A stretch of 64,000 bases of DNA from Haemaphysalis longicornis (lineage: Eukaryota > Arthropoda > Arachnida > Ixodida > Ixodidae): contig CM023449.1 of the NCBI GenBank assembly GCA_013339765.2, forward strand, positions 36,038,353 to 36,102,352, read 5' to 3'. Under the pieces are notes generated by a model, which worked only from the letters and a program-made list of their open reading frames with translations, was not told the DNA's origin and did no database searches. A program made the position numbers and the translations under genes. Of the stretch, positions 44,627 to 57,767 are shown one piece after another. The number at the start of each line of letters is the position of its first letter. The stretch's first letter is position 1.

Positions 44627-45491
44627 CATAAAATTTAATAAACTTCGTCGATATCTATGGAACTGTCTTAGAGCAGTTTACTTATATAAGACGGCTAAGA
44701 CGTATTTTTAGTGACGTTATTTGACAGAAAAAAATATGTCCACTGCTATAACAACACCGTACAAAGCATGAAAGGTGCGAGAAAAGGGTATCTTAGCGAA
44801 AATAGAAATTCCACGAACCCCTTTCAGGTTGTCTGCGGCGCTCAGACCGCTTTAGTGAATATCGTCTTTTGCTAATTGCAGACGCGCAGTACGTCTGAAA
44901 TCACCAATGACTTGAATTTGAGAAGGACCAGATGTCCTCAGGTTCTCCTTCTGCGTTTTTGACAGAGCCGTGGTAGTGCTGAAGAATTCATTGGGCTTTT
45001 GTGGATACCTCATAAAGGAATATATATAGTTGTTGAAACTATTGCATGTTCTGCATTTGGTTCACAAAGCGTCGCAGAAACATTGCTTTTTGCTCAATGC
45101 TCAGCCATCAGCTCGCTGTGTTGTAGTACGTGCACAATTTGAAGTGCTTTACAGGAACGTATAAATGGCTACAATCTGCTGTAAAATAGGTACTTAGTCC
45201 ACGTTATTTATGCCCTGATGCGGTACATACATAGTGTTAACCGACTGTGCCGCATTTTACACTGCACGCAGCATGTCACGCATGCAGTTATATACGCTTG
45301 GATGTTCGTTAGCATTTTTCGTCTCGTGCATGCTATTAAGGGTGACTCACCTGATCCAATTCATATGGGACTCACTAATTCATGACGCAAATTCATGAGA
45401 CTTACTAATTCAAAAGCACCATGTACCGATACAAGAAGTTTTACAAATTCACAGAAATGACACTAACGACCCCGGTTTGCTTCTAGAAATA

Positions 45492-45661
45492 CAGTAGACC
45501 CTCGTTAAGACGAACTTGGTTAAAACGAACACTGATTAAGAACCACACAATTTTTCTCATATAACGTCCACAATGCAATACACCTCCGCTTAAGACGAAT
45601 TTCGGATAATACGAATACATTTTTACGGTCCCTTCGGGTTCGTCTTAACGGGAGTCTGCTG
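45492..45661. mobile_element. 170-bp pogo/Tigger-like MITE
   Basis: CAGTAGACCCTCGTTAAGAC on the left matches CAGCAGACTCCCGTTAAGAC inverted on the right, with TA on both sides. It is nested in the 11.3-kb insert. Confidence 0.8.
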
Positions 45662-45669
45662 TATATAAT

Positions 45670-48600
45670 TTCTTTGCAGAGAGAAAAAAAACAAGAAATG
45701 CATTTTGGTTTATCCAGTCTTCACTGGAAGGCGCTAGCGGTCTACCATGCGAGAGTTTTATTTCTTTGTTTCAGTAGAGAAGCGACATATATCTAAAGCA
45801 AACTAGGCCGTTGTGAATATCGGTATGTATTTGTAAAACTATTCGTATTGGTGCTCGATGGTTTTTAAGTCCGTTGGTCATGACGTAGTAAGTCCGACAG
45901 GAATGCTAACAGGTGAGTCCCTTTTAATTTCCACAAGCAAAAACAAAAGACTCTTAGCAGGGAGCGGTTGACTGGGTGAACGGAACTAAACTTGGACAAC
46001 TAAATATACCACGTGATACCTGCATTATTTTGTATGTATTAATGCTGAAATGACATTGTAATTCCTAATTATGCTGTGCAGTAACGGCAAAAATGCGCAG
46101 AGTTAACTTGCCGTTGTTGTGTCTTGTCATAGTAATTGAAGTTCATTGAATGACCCGCCTTCTCCAGCTGCTTCCCCAGTTGCTGTTTTCCTGTAGTATT
46201 GGTGTTCAGTAGGGAAAAGGGCTGGGAAACGGGCCGATGTATTATTACTCGCTAATTAGCTGTAAGTGGGTATCTAAGTGGGTAAGTGGGTATATAATCT
46301 GGGTATCTAAGAGCATCGCAGTATATTTTATTGACTACGGAAAGGCTTGTTGTCAAGAAAAGCAGTAAATGAAGCCACGCCCTTTTGCGTTTATTGTAAA
46401 CAGCAACGCAGAAATTGTCATCCAAAGTTAAGCTCGGATATCGCACGCACTCGCGGCCCTCCGCGAGAAACAACTTTAGCCAGTACTAACGCGTTAAGGC
46501 GGCTATTATCTGAGCTTTGTTTCGGCCTCAGCGGGCCCTCAGACGCATATGCCCGTTTTCCGAATCAAATAAAAGCCATCCCGTGTGCCGAGTTTGTATG
46601 AGCTCTTATGCGGGCGCATAGCCAAAGCCTCCGCGAAAACGAAGGTTTGCCGAAGCGCCGAAGCCATGAGGAAAAGACCGCCAGTCCAGTAGCGCATTCC
46701 ATGCGCATGCGTCAGCAGCAGCACGGCAGAGCTGTTTTTGCGTTGATTCACGGTACAGTGGGGCTGCAACGGGTACGACGACGACGGATGAAAATCGGGA
46801 CTGCGTCAACACTTTAAACGACAGCAGCGCTCCCATCTTCCAGGATTCCCTCCGCTAATTTTACGGTCTTCCGCATGCAGCGCCACCAGTGGCATTCCCA
46901 AGCGGGTTTCTCAATTGCTCGCGCGATGCGCCTGATATTTACTAAAGAAATTCTCGGTCACGCTGTCGAGAACCGTTACCGCCGTTAGCAGTTTGATTGG
47001 GTTAATTGCGGCGTGCGACTGCGAATTTTTTCATATCACCGGGCTGTATTTCCTGTTCGACGAAGTGGAGTTTTGCCAGGAGGCGCAAAAAAGGTCAGTG
47101 CTGCTTATTTATGTGCTGGTAACGGTTGTTGTTCAGTGACATCCTTGTTAACTGCGTCCGATAAACATACCGCTTCTCTGCTCGTTGTTCGTGTGTCGTG
47201 CATGCAGTGGTCGCGGCGTGTAACATTTTGTGTTGGAGAAACGTTTGCAGCCGTAATTTACCAAAACTTCCGTGTTCGTGGGTCAGAGTCGGATGGACAT
47301 TTCTGACTGCGTACGTTAGCCATTGTTATTGGCGGTGAGCGCGACCACGGGCGGCGCTGCGGAGCGCGCCTCCGTGACGTCGGCTTAGGGATTCTCGCAT
47401 TTGTCGTCTGCTTCACTCGGGCTCGCTCTCTATGCTGTTTCTTTGCGCGCGGTTGAGATTTTGTGCTTGTCCGCAGCAGATCTCGCGAATGCGCAACTTT
47501 TTTTCGTAACAAAAGATTTAAAATAGCGTAAACTAGCTGAAGGCGTGATTTTAAGTATAGTTTTTGATACCGCTCCGGAAAAAAACATTGCCGGCGTCGC
47601 CCATGCATTGCTGCGAAGCTAGTCCTGTGGGGAGCGCGAAGAGTCGGAGCTAGGCGTCAGCCTCTGTGTTCAGCAGTCTTTCGAACAAAGGTAACAGCCG
47701 CAGGCTGACAACCGACAACAGCGAAAATGGAAGACCAAAACAAATTCCAGGCCTTCGGGGCTGTCGGCTTTGGCAGAAGGCATTACGATTCCAGCTAATC
47801 GTATGTAAGGTAAAACAGATTTGGCAATCTTGCCTAACACTCGAAACTATTGTATCAAGTCACTTTAGGTTGTCGCGGCATGAAAGTGTGCCGACATGCA
47901 CTATGGGGCGCAAATAATGGAGGTTGATTTCCAAATAACCTGCTGTGTGTATAGGCGCGTGCTGGTTTTATACCAGGCTTCTAACCAGTATGCAGGCTTA
48001 TTGAGCAAAACGAGTAACCTGTAAGGCAAACATACAGTGAGGCTATGTTTGTTCAGATTTGGAGGGATATTTCGGTACATTTACCACAGCCATATCATCC
48101 CAATATTCAGATAGGCGTTATAGTAAAACTGCACTCAAGAGATGGAGGACCAGGAGGAGGAGAAAACTTTAATAGTAAAATCGAGCTGGTTAGTGGGCAG
48201 GCTCCTCAGTCCAAGACGAGAGAGTAAGATTCATTCTTCAATTCACCGAACGTCATCCCGAGTAGGCCAGAATTTGTTCTTTGCGAATAAATGGGTTGGA
48301 AAATAATAAAGAGCTGTCTGGACATATTCATTGGTTTCGAATTGTGTTATACTGAAAATTGGCATGTATACTATTTATTGCGTTAGTTAGCAAGTATATC
48401 AAGTTTTCAACACCGTAATCATGTCATAACTTTTCGGGTTGAGATCGAGTTCGTTACGATATCGATGGTTCGATAGAAATTAGGTGCACACAAGCCGCCT
48501 TCGAGTACTCTGGACAACGTTATCTGCGCCGTAGCACAGATCTTATTGCATTGAATATTCACACGAACTTTGTGAGCCTCGCAAACATCCCCAAACCTCC

Positions 48601-51600
48601 TAGGACGTTTAGGACGGTGCAGAAAAATGAATGCGTTGGGCACAGAACAAAAAAAAAACACGTTCATCTAACAACGAAAGAAAAACACCCGTTTTATTTC
48701 CTGCTGTGCGACCCGCTGCTTGATGCGTAGCATTAGACTGTTGAGTCTTCATAAGAGCATCTCAGAAATAGTTAAGGAAGCATACGCATTTTGAATACTT
48801 ATCGAGGAGCTCTGAGCGCTGAAACTCGCAAATACGCTAGATAGGACGAGGGCGAGTTACACACGATTGTCTGAGCGATGCTCTCTGAAAGTCGTTCTCT
48901 CTCTCCTCGTGTGTTGTAAAATTGTGCGGGACAAAGCTTGAAATTATTCAGAGCCGTCAGAATCTGATTGAAAACACGATTTTTAAAGCACCAAAGCATT
49001 AAAGCGGGCGATTTCTAGCAAAGGCACTGCTGCCAGTCAGAACCGGACGACCGCGGCGCGGGTGTAGCAGCGGGGCGAGTGTAGCAGACGACAGCGGAGC
49101 GGGTCCCTAAGCTGACGTCAGATCCAGGGGGCGCCACTCAAACATCTCACCGCCAATAAGGAAGTTGCTGGTTAGCGCGTTTCATGATTGGATGTTTCCT
49201 TACTGTGTGGCTTTGCTTAGTCGTATATTGACGGTTGCTGTGTATCTCTGCGGTAGCGAATCTTCTCGGGTTCGTCGCTCGCGATAATCGCGCGTGCACA
49301 CGTGTACACCTTCCAAGCAAGTTTGTCGGAGCGACCGTCCTTAGATTTATTGGTATTTTTAAAACTTGCGTGGTAACTGCAGCGTTGTGTTAGTCTGCTG
49401 AGTAGAATGCATTTACTGTGCTTACCAGACCGGGAGTCTTCGATCTATCCCGTTGCGCGCAAGGTAGACGCTATTTCGAGTTGTGTTGATGTGCTTTCAA
49501 GGCGTCATCTTACGTTTATATGTTCCATGTTTCATGTTTATGTTCCATGTTTCTTTCAATTCCTTTGACCAATTCAGATGATCTATTTCAAATAACATTG
49601 GAAATGGAAGGGACATGGAAGGGACAGTTGTTGTCTTAGCAGTACCGCAGTAACAAACGTTTTTTTGTCGAGGGGAAGAAATGTGGAAACACGCAGCGGG
49701 TATATAGAAAGTGTGCTGCCGTTTCTATGCTGTTAATGTCAGTGGTAACTTGAGACTTCAGGATAATATATCCAATATCCATAATTAGTGGCCGCGTTAG
49801 AAATAAGCCACTCTTGCATTTTTATGCGGTCAATTTCGGTGGTAACCCGAGAGTCGAAATAATTTCCGACAACGCTCAGGTGATAAGTTCTTGCATAACT
49901 ATGTGCACCCAACATTAACCCATTTCTGTGCTTCCTTGAACTTAGAAAATTTACCGCGAAAGCAGATTGCTACATTCTGTATTCGATCTGTATAACCTGT
50001 CCAGATGCAGACTATGGCTGACTGTGGAGACATTTGTATCTACACTGGTAGTTTGCGATAATTGTTTTCCTTTGTCTGAAGAACTGAAATTAAAACGAAT
50101 TATTTCCATTCCTTACATATACCTCTCAAATCATGGCTGTGGCATTCACTGTAACTGAAGACATCGTCGGCACGCCGAGGCATCGTCGTGACAAGTGTGG
50201 CAGATTACGAATGCATTGTGGAAGTCATAAAGCCACGAAAGTGTGTCTCTTGAGTGTTGCGTATTATACAGACGGTCACCCCTCCGCATGGAGCAATGAC
50301 AGGTGAGCGTAAAAATGTTCAAATATTTTTATATTTAAAATTGTTTCGCCTGAAAACGTTACCAGGGCTCGTGCTGCAAAATAAATTTTAGCACAACTAA
50401 TCAGGCATTGTACGAGATCTTGTAGTAATCCCTTCTTAAAGGGAAGCGTAAATTTATGCTTCGATATTTTTATACTGTTTTTATTTTCTATGAAATAGGG
50501 CGGACCGGGACTTAAAACAATGGAACAAGGAATGCATACTGCCATTTTCCTGGTTCTTGAAGGCGTGTGTTCACAAAAAGGAAACACATGAAAGCCGTTG
50601 TACGGGATGAAATCATTGCATTCTACATGTAAGTACGCACTCCCAGTTCTGGAACTTTGATGGTCCCTTTTTAGGTAGTTGCATTATACGTAATGGCTTC
50701 GGAACACCATTTCAGTGACAACTCGACCTGTAGGTGAAAACGACAGTAAGAACTTTTGGGAACACGTTGGCAAAACGTTCCTGGAAATGCACTCCGAGGA
50801 GGCCCTGCGAGGAACGCCTGCATCTTAATTTTAGTTGGGTGAGTTGGCATTTTATTTTTGTGGGACTCAATTTATGGTAGTGTTTATTGAAGCTGGCATT
50901 TTATTTTTGCGGGACTGAATTTGTGGTAGTTTTCTTTGTAGCAAAATCTTACTGTTAAAAATAAATCGTGAACTCCAATATTGGAAATACCTTCACATTC
51001 AGCCTGTTTCGGATGCTGCAACATGTGGACAAAAAAAACTGTTATTTTGCATTCAAGTTTTGCAAACATTTTGCTTTCACATTGAGAGTTGCTGCTGTGA
51101 TAATACGGCACCACGGCCACGCCCAGCGCGGTTGCTTTCCAGAATTAGAGAACGGCCATTGACAGTCTGTGCTAATATTTTTTGTACATTGTTAGCATCA
51201 TTCCCAGAAAAGAAACCAAGAAATCGCTGATATTTCAATCAATTACTGTGCTATAAAAGGGGTATCCTAAGCAACTCACTAATTTAACGCCATCGTCTAA
51301 CAAAATTTTATTGTTCCTTCCTTAAAGGTACATGACGTGGTCCAGTTATTCTCGAGGTCCAGTTATTTTGAGAGAAGAAAATGGCAGCGTAAATATTTTG
51401 TCTGCAAGAAACAAGTCATGGATTTTCCGCCTGCGTTGTCACATCGAGATGTCATCCTCCTCGCCGTATATTTCATCTTAATCTCCTGAAACTTATGCGA
51501 CTTTGGAGAGTTCTTGGGACTTTTGCAGAGAGTTCTTGGCCATTTAACAGTGGCCTGGTGTCATTTAAGTTGAAAGCTGTGTTGAAAGACTTGATGTGGT

Positions 51601-51910
51601 CACTCTACTTGGGGTTTTAAATTATTGTTAGACGTTGAAGCCTATTCGGAAAGATATGTCGATGGTTAAAATGATTGGTAGATGCAAGCGGCATGTCAAT
51701 TGCAAAAGTGAAGTCGCGCTTTCCTTTGCAATTTTTCATTATTTGCACAAAGCGCAGGCTGCCTTTGCAGCTACTCTGTTACTCTGTTAATGTAGTTAAT
51801 GGCACTGCACTGTGACGTTTTTATTATTCAAGTGCAGCTCGAAATTTTTTTCCATGGCAGTGCTGCTGTTGATGGATGCAAACGTGAGAGTAATTATTTA
51901 CACAGACGGT
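45670..51910. other. Interior of the 11.3-kb insert, non-coding
   Basis: No frame above about 120 codons is present and none has a recognisable motif. A G/C-rich, CpG-rich patch lies at 47320-47480 and another at 49020-49320, unlike the A/T-rich surroundings. A LINE-like tail is seen at 48143-48220 (minus). Whether any part is transcribed cannot be told. Confidence 0.5.
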
Positions 51911-51917
51911 TTGGGGC

Positions 51918-53601
51918 TTAAAGGGACACTGAAGTGAATTTGTCAAGCTCCCGTTTTTGCTTGCACTGCGTAGACTGCCTCAAATTAGCACACTTTTCAT
52001 CGTTTATCCAGTTGACAAATCGGTAATTATTTTACAAAGCGCGAAAGAAGAAAAACTACCATGCGCGGTTTGCGGTGGCCGCACCAACTAAGGCTGTGAC
52101 GTTGAGAGGAGGGGCGCCGTGATTGGACGATGCCCAAGGTTAGCAATCACACAAGTTTCGGTTTCGGTTCTGTAAAACATAACCAATGGCTTTGTTGGAT
52201 GGGCATTCTCAATATCTCAGTAATCATCGTACCGCGCTTCTGCCATGTTGTCGGCTGTAAAATGCACAAGATAAGCCTCCCAGGACGGCTTGTAGTCGTA
52301 GCATTCACTAGCCGAGACCTACGCAGTGCATGAACGCCCTCTGCCTACCCGCAGACGCCCAAATGTCATGCGCTTTTCCCCCATATTTGGAGCTTGCCTC
52401 CCTCATGCCTGTATCGTAAAAAGCGTGTTCGCACCAGGCCAAGGGTCTGTTCATTCTGGCCTGTGCCCACTGCCTGCAAGCAGTCGGTGCTTATGGCAAC
52501 AGCACGCCAACGAGAACTCGCTAGCGCGCCAGTGCCAGCCTGCGCGCGTTTTGTGAACTAGTTCGTGTAGCCATGAACGTTGCGGCCCCAAAAAAGGTGA
52601 ACTCAATATAGAAAACATCGGCGGAAAACAAAAAAGTTAACTTACAAAAAAAAAAAAAGCACGTACCCGCGGGGATTCGAACTCGTGACTCGCAAAACAT
52701 TTGCGATGAATTCCTATCGCCCCAGACCGCAAGGCCACGGAGCGGGACGCAAATGCCTTGCTAATATAGGGTATATATTGTACAACCTGTTTACACTTTT
52801 ATTTAGTTTTCGCATTTCAAGCCGCTTAGGTGACTATTTGTTGTACTGCGATCGTGCAGTAAGCGTCGCCCGAGTTCCACAGTAGCTCACGTCTAGCAAT
52901 TGCATTTCGTAGACGGAAAAGCGTTCGCAGATGCGTAGTCGAGCTGCTGACCGCTGTGCTTGTTCGCCCACCGCAAAAAAGTGCTTCCCGCGCCCTAGTT
53001 TTACGCTGTACGGTAAAAATATCAGTTGATTTTATTTCCTTAGTACCTATATTGACTTCGCTGACTCTTCTCCCGCCTTCAAGAGGCCTTATATTTTCCT
53101 ACTGGCGTACCAGTCAGCGAAGCGTCGCATGTGCAGCGCTTGTGTGAAGCGACCTTGACTTGGAGCTAGATACAGTGTACAAACAAAAACCAAGTAAAGA
53201 AAGGCACATTCTTCCATTCACAAACGTGTCCTGGCTTCGTTTCAACTAAGCGAACGAATTGCGACCAAGCAATTTTTTTTTAACCTCCTTGATTGCGACG
53301 ACCCGCCGGCGGCCGGCGGACGAAACGCTGGGCCGACTGACTCTGTCAGCCGGGGAGCCGTGCAGCAGCGCAGCCGTGGCGCAGCCAATTGCCAGCTCAT
53401 CCCCTCCTGACGTCACACGAAAACGCCACAGAAAATGGGCGAGCGTAAAGAGAGGAGGACAGCGTTTTCGAATTAGTTTTTTCTACTAAATAAAATCGCG
53501 TAAACGCGCCTAGAGTGGTCGAAACATGGCCTGGGGACTCTGGACTACAATTTGCGCTAGTAATCCCGCAATGTTTACATATCACTTCAGTGTCCCTTTA
53601 A
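51918..53601. mobile_element. 1.68-kb TIR element TTAAAGGGACACTGAAGTGA
   Basis: Perfect 20-bp inverted repeats, TTAAAGGGACACTGAAGTGA, at 51918-51937 and 53582-53601. It is nested in the 11.3-kb insert. There is no transposase frame. A tRNA-like segment (GAGTTCGAATCCCCGCGGG on the minus strand) is found inside near 52668-52686, beside an A-run. Confidence 0.85.
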
Positions 53602-54805
53602 TTAATCAATTTTTGTACTGTATCTTAGTTGACACCTAAGCCCTAAAAGAATGCGAAATATACATATTTGGCTTGAAAAAGTTGTTTACTTTGGACTAAG
53701 TTGCATTTCTTGCTTGTTAGAGGCAGTGCTTTGTTCACAAGCATACTGTCGTCATGATAGTAGGGTTTGTATAGCACGCAACTGTGAATTTTACCTCAGA
53801 TAAATGTTCCGGCTGGAAAAATGCTTCCAAGTTCGCTTGGTAAAATTGGTCACCTGTATGTTTCAACGCTACCTGGCTTGGTTATTTGGGATGTCTGAAT
53901 TGTTCTTGAGGGAATTAATAACGTCTTTAGAGTTAGGCTGCTTGTTAAATTTTGAAATGCGTAACATGCTCCGAGCTATCTGGTTTGTAAAATTTTGTAA
54001 GGTTCACACTGGGTGCTATGAGCTTTTTTTGGATAAGTTATTTTAAATAGCTAAAAACTGTCGGGGAAGCAACGCGGCTTCAGTGAAAGGCTTTTTCAGG
54101 GCGCGTATATAGTCGGTTTTGGCTACAGTTAGCTTGATATTACAGTTAGCTTGATATTGATATATGGTGTATGTTTTAGTTGTGCAATAGTGCCACATGC
54201 TTCCGGTAAGTTTTTCTGTGCAAATGTTATATTGTTAGTATTAGCTGGGGTGTTCTTTTCCTACACTCTTGCAAGTCTTGTGATAATCCAACCGTGTATG
54301 GCTTGTATTTTTGGCTTTTCCCTGCAATTTAATAGCAAACTGCATATTTTGGAACCGGGATGCGTAAACATGGTATGGCAAGCGCTGTGGGTACTTCCGC
54401 ATTTGCGGTACCTGATTTCATGTGATAACACAGCATATTTTATGCTCACTGTTGTGTAATGCTTTTTGAGTTAGTGCGAGGGTAGATGTACAAGTCTGTT
54501 TGCGACGCGGTTGCGCTTAAAGCCATCTTTATTACCCATGTTTTTTTAGCAAAAAAAGAATGGTAAATATTAGCGAAAATAGGAAAATGCCTCTTAGATC
54601 GTTTTGGCCACTTGATATCGTTGTGGTATTTGATCATGTACGCTGGTCATTTTCTGCCCAAGTGGAAACAGATGTCTCCGTATCTCAAACGTACGCAATA
54701 ATACGAGCGAATAAAATTTGCTTAGTGTTTTGAAAAGCATTGTATCAGTGCTAATAGTTGGTTTGGTATGTATTTTAATGCGAGTCTTGTTTCTTTTACA
54801 TGCAG

Positions 54806-54862
54806 CCAAAACCCAGAACAGGATGCGGCGGATGAAGCCAAAGTCTTTGTGTGCCGCTCCAG
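54806..54862 (+). other. Exon-like 57-bp segment within the 11.3-kb insert
   Basis: A pyrimidine-rich stretch and ACATGCAG acceptor precede it, and CAG/GTATCT follows. The length is 19 codons, and two of three frames are open (one reads QNPEQDAADEAKVFVCRS). It is more G/C-rich than its neighbours. No partner exons are recognised. Confidence 0.25.
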
Positions 54863-55432
54863 GTATCTCAGACCAACTTTTATATAGAACTGTGCTCCGA
54901 TAGGCAACTGTTGGGAACTGTCAGGGACCACACTGCTGCGGCGGTTTCTGTTTTCCAATTGTTGGTATCACTGTGGGCCATATGTCAAGGCTGCGTTAGA
55001 ATGGTGCTTGCGGTTTCCTTCTGATACCAATGCATCCGCCAGCCTGGCAAATGACCTCAGTTTATACCAACAGGAAAGCAGATATATTGGAAAAGTGGAG
55101 TCCCATAGACAGCTTCTCAACGTCTATCGGAACACCGTTTTATATAAACAGCTGGTCTGAAGGTACCTGGAACGGCGCACCGGATAAATCCATAATCATT
55201 TTACGTGGATCAGTGTTCCAGTAACTTACACTACCCGTTTATTTGGAACAGTGATCCGTATACTTTTATTTGGAACGCCGATCCAGATAATTTAGCTGCA
55301 AAAATATGTGGTGCACTGTTCCACTTAGATTTTCAGGGTATGTGGAACACGGTTCCAAATATATAAGTGGAACTTTTTTGCAAAAAAGTTCCAGTTACTA
55401 AGTGGATCTTATGTGGATCCAGATTAAGAGTG

Positions 55433-56450
55433 TGGTAAGGGGAGTATGGAAATTGGTAATGTTACCAGGAGAACTTTAGGAAATTAAGTTCTGCGTGTGA
55501 AACCAGAGACTTAAGCGGACGAGGAGGTAAATCAGAGGGCGGTAGTCAGACGGGCCCTAGGGGCCCACAGCGAAACTACGAACGAAGTGGTACAGGTGGA
55601 AATCGGCTGGTCGTCCCTTGAGGCAAGGGAGGCACAGAGCAAGATAAAGTTTGAGGAGCGACTTCGTGACATGGAGGATGAAAAATGGGCCGGGAAAGTG
55701 TTTGTGTACTTCTATCTGAGGAGTACGGACACGCGGTGGAGACGGAGTACCAGACACCTAACCAACAGGTACGGAAAGTTGGTCGGGAAAATTGGGGCAT
55801 ACACAATAGTTAATAAGCAGTTAATAAGGCAGCAGAGGCGCCGAAGTGGGCACGTAGAAAGGACGCGAAGAAAAACCTGGAGGCTTACAGGACAGAGAAA
55901 CTATAAATCAGGAAAGAAGGTTTCTATGGCAATACGAGAGGCAGTGCTCTTCAAAGCACGGGAGGGGTGCCTGAGAACCCGGGCATACACGGGTATCTAC
56001 AGGAAGCAGGACGAATCATGTGCATGCTGCGGCAGTGATCGGTAAACTATAGCTCTTATTGCTAGGGGCTTCACAGAAGTACGACCGCCGTGGGCCAGGG
56101 GGAGAGGACGTTGGCGGAGGATTTGGGATTTGGGGTAACGGGGAGCCTCAACTTCAGAGCCATATAGGTGGCGAAGAGGCGGCTAGAATGGTGGTGGAAG
56201 AAAAGTATAAGGTGTGGGTACGCAGGCGGAGTAATCATACGGAGGAAAATTAAACACAGCGGGGGGGGGAGGAAAAAAGGGGAGGGACCAATGGAAGTTT
56301 AGAACAGGCGGGAGGGGTTGAAGGGGGAGGCAAATCTATTGGCTTAGCTAGGAGTAAGGCAAGTAAGTGAAATAAGACAGGAAAGTCGGTGGCTCACAAC
56401 CGACGCCCCGATTTAAAGGAAGAGTCACTAATCCTCATCATCACCATCAT
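55433..56450 (+). mobile_element. LINE reverse transcriptase C-terminus, 3' part of a split element
   Basis: It resumes VRGVWKLVMLPGEL, then the long frame 55587-56045 reads IGWSSLEAREAQSKIKFEERL and ends AREGCLRTRAYTGIYRKQDE-SCACCGSDR, a typical LINE C-terminus with a Cys cluster near 56019. A later frame gives ARRRLEWWWKK. The element ends in an ATC-rich tail at about 56435-56450. Confidence 0.8.
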
Positions 56451-57240
56451 TGTCGCCCTCTGTTCAAAGCCCGGTGCCTATACGCGGCATGCGTAAACAA
56501 GAAACGGCTGCAGGTGAAATGACTGCGAAAAGTGAAGTTTGCCCAAAACGGGAAGAGCATCTGGCATTAGGCACACGTCGCGTAATCAAGGCAGTACTGA
56601 GCGTGAGAAAAACAGCCTGGACACAGACTGCAGTTGCTGCTGAAACACAAGTATACAGTTTCCGTCCCATCAAGCGGCCAATAAAGAGGCGAACTAGCGG
56701 ATCACTCACGTCGCAGGTTTCGGTACGCTGCAGCCCACCAAAGGCATAGAAACTCAAGGAGCACACCTACATTTTAATGCGCGCAAAAACCGCCATTCAT
56801 CAGGTATACACAGGGACAATGACGTAAAAGGTGCATCTTTTGGATGCGGTGTGTTTTTTGCCGTTTCGTAGATTTCAGCGCCATTAGCTTCTCACAAACA
56901 ATCAACTTCGGTTCAACTTGGACGCACCACACACGTCAATCGCATTTTGACGGATTTTGGTGCACACGGCAATTGGCAAGAACTCAGATTCCATTCATCG
57001 AACGAAAACGACAGCACGGCGTGCACTCTTGATAGCAAAACACTGCACTTTACACAAGCGCTGACCGGCACTGCGGGTTGCTTCGACTCAAAGTGAGCAT
57101 AATTTGAAAGCTGTTATCATCCCCGGAAGATCCAAGCGCGGCGTTGATAGCTCGGAGCCCATTAAGGAATTAAGGAGCGCACGAGAGCTAGGCCACGGTG
57201 CTTCGGATTGTGTGGTCTTCTCGCGTTAGCGACCATGTCG
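56451..57240. other. Intergenic stretch without recognisable features
   Basis: There are short frames only, with no motif or terminal repeat recognised. Confidence 0.4.
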
Positions 57241-57242
57241 TG

Positions 57243-57243
<1 letters not shown>

Positions 57244-57307
<64 letters not shown>

Positions 57308-57311
57308 ATAT
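57244..57311. repeat. (TA)n microsatellite
   Basis: About 34 nearly uninterrupted TA units. Confidence 0.95.
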
Positions 57312-57531
57312 TGATAAGCACGACAAGTGTAAATCCAAACTCTTGATAGAAAACGATAACACAGCCCACCACACTGCAGACGCCGGTGCTTTTCTTGCCC
57401 GTCCCGGCTCCACAAAAGGCTAGAACATTTGTAACAGACCAACGATAACGGCGAATTACACCGACTCACGACAGGCATGGTCTGTCGTAACTTCAGCAAG
57501 CGCTTGTCGTTTTGACAACACAATGAACTTG

Positions 57532-57767
57532 ATTGATTATAGGGTTTAAACGCGCCAACGCAACGGAGGCGATGAGGCGCGCCGTAGTGGAGGGCTCCGG
57601 ATTAATTTTGACCACCTGGGGATCTTTATCGTGCGCCGAAATCTCGAACACACGGGCGTTTTTGCTTTTCGCCTCCATCAGAAAAGCGGCCGCCGCGGCC
57701 GGGAATCGAACCCGCGACCTCGTGCTCAGCAGCGCAACGCCTTAGCCACTGAGCCACCGCGGCGGGT
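57532..57767 (-). mobile_element. Ruka-like SINE, full length, perfect 15-bp target duplication
   Basis: Minus-strand order: tRNA-like head (box A TGGCTCAGTGGCTAAGGCG, box B GGTTCGATTCC), body, and ATAATCAATC tail. AACACAATGAACTTG flanks it at 57517-57531 and 57768-57782 without a mismatch. The canonical A and B boxes and perfect duplication mark it as the youngest copy here. Confidence 0.95.

Larger units (their letters stand above)
44149..55432. mobile_element. 11.3-kb TIR-bounded insert in a LINE (CACTA/EnSpm-like ends, no transposase seen)
   Basis: The left end CACTCTTAATCTGGTTCCAT matches the inverted right end CACTCTTAATCTGGATCCAC, and similarity goes on for about 35 bp. TG lies directly outside both ends (44147-44148, 55433-55434), fitting a 2-bp target duplication, since joining the flanks at a single TG restores the LINE frame. 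Both subterminal regions (44149-44360 and 55110-55432) are packed with GGAAC/GGATC words in both orientations. CACTC ends, a short target duplication and subterminal repeats together suggest the CACTA/EnSpm (CMC) superfamily. The interior has no long frame and no recognisable transposase, so it would be a large non-autonomous derivative. Two solitary MITEs flanking other DNA is the alternative, but LINE continuity argues against it. Confidence 0.65.

Noticed and set aside
55587..56045. 153-codon frame as a host gene
   Set aside because: The sequence is a LINE C-terminus (AREGCLRTRAYTGIYR with a Cys cluster) and continues the reverse transcriptase broken at 44148.
57208..57423. Frame with a run of IYIYIY
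   Set aside because: It is a translation of the TA microsatellite.
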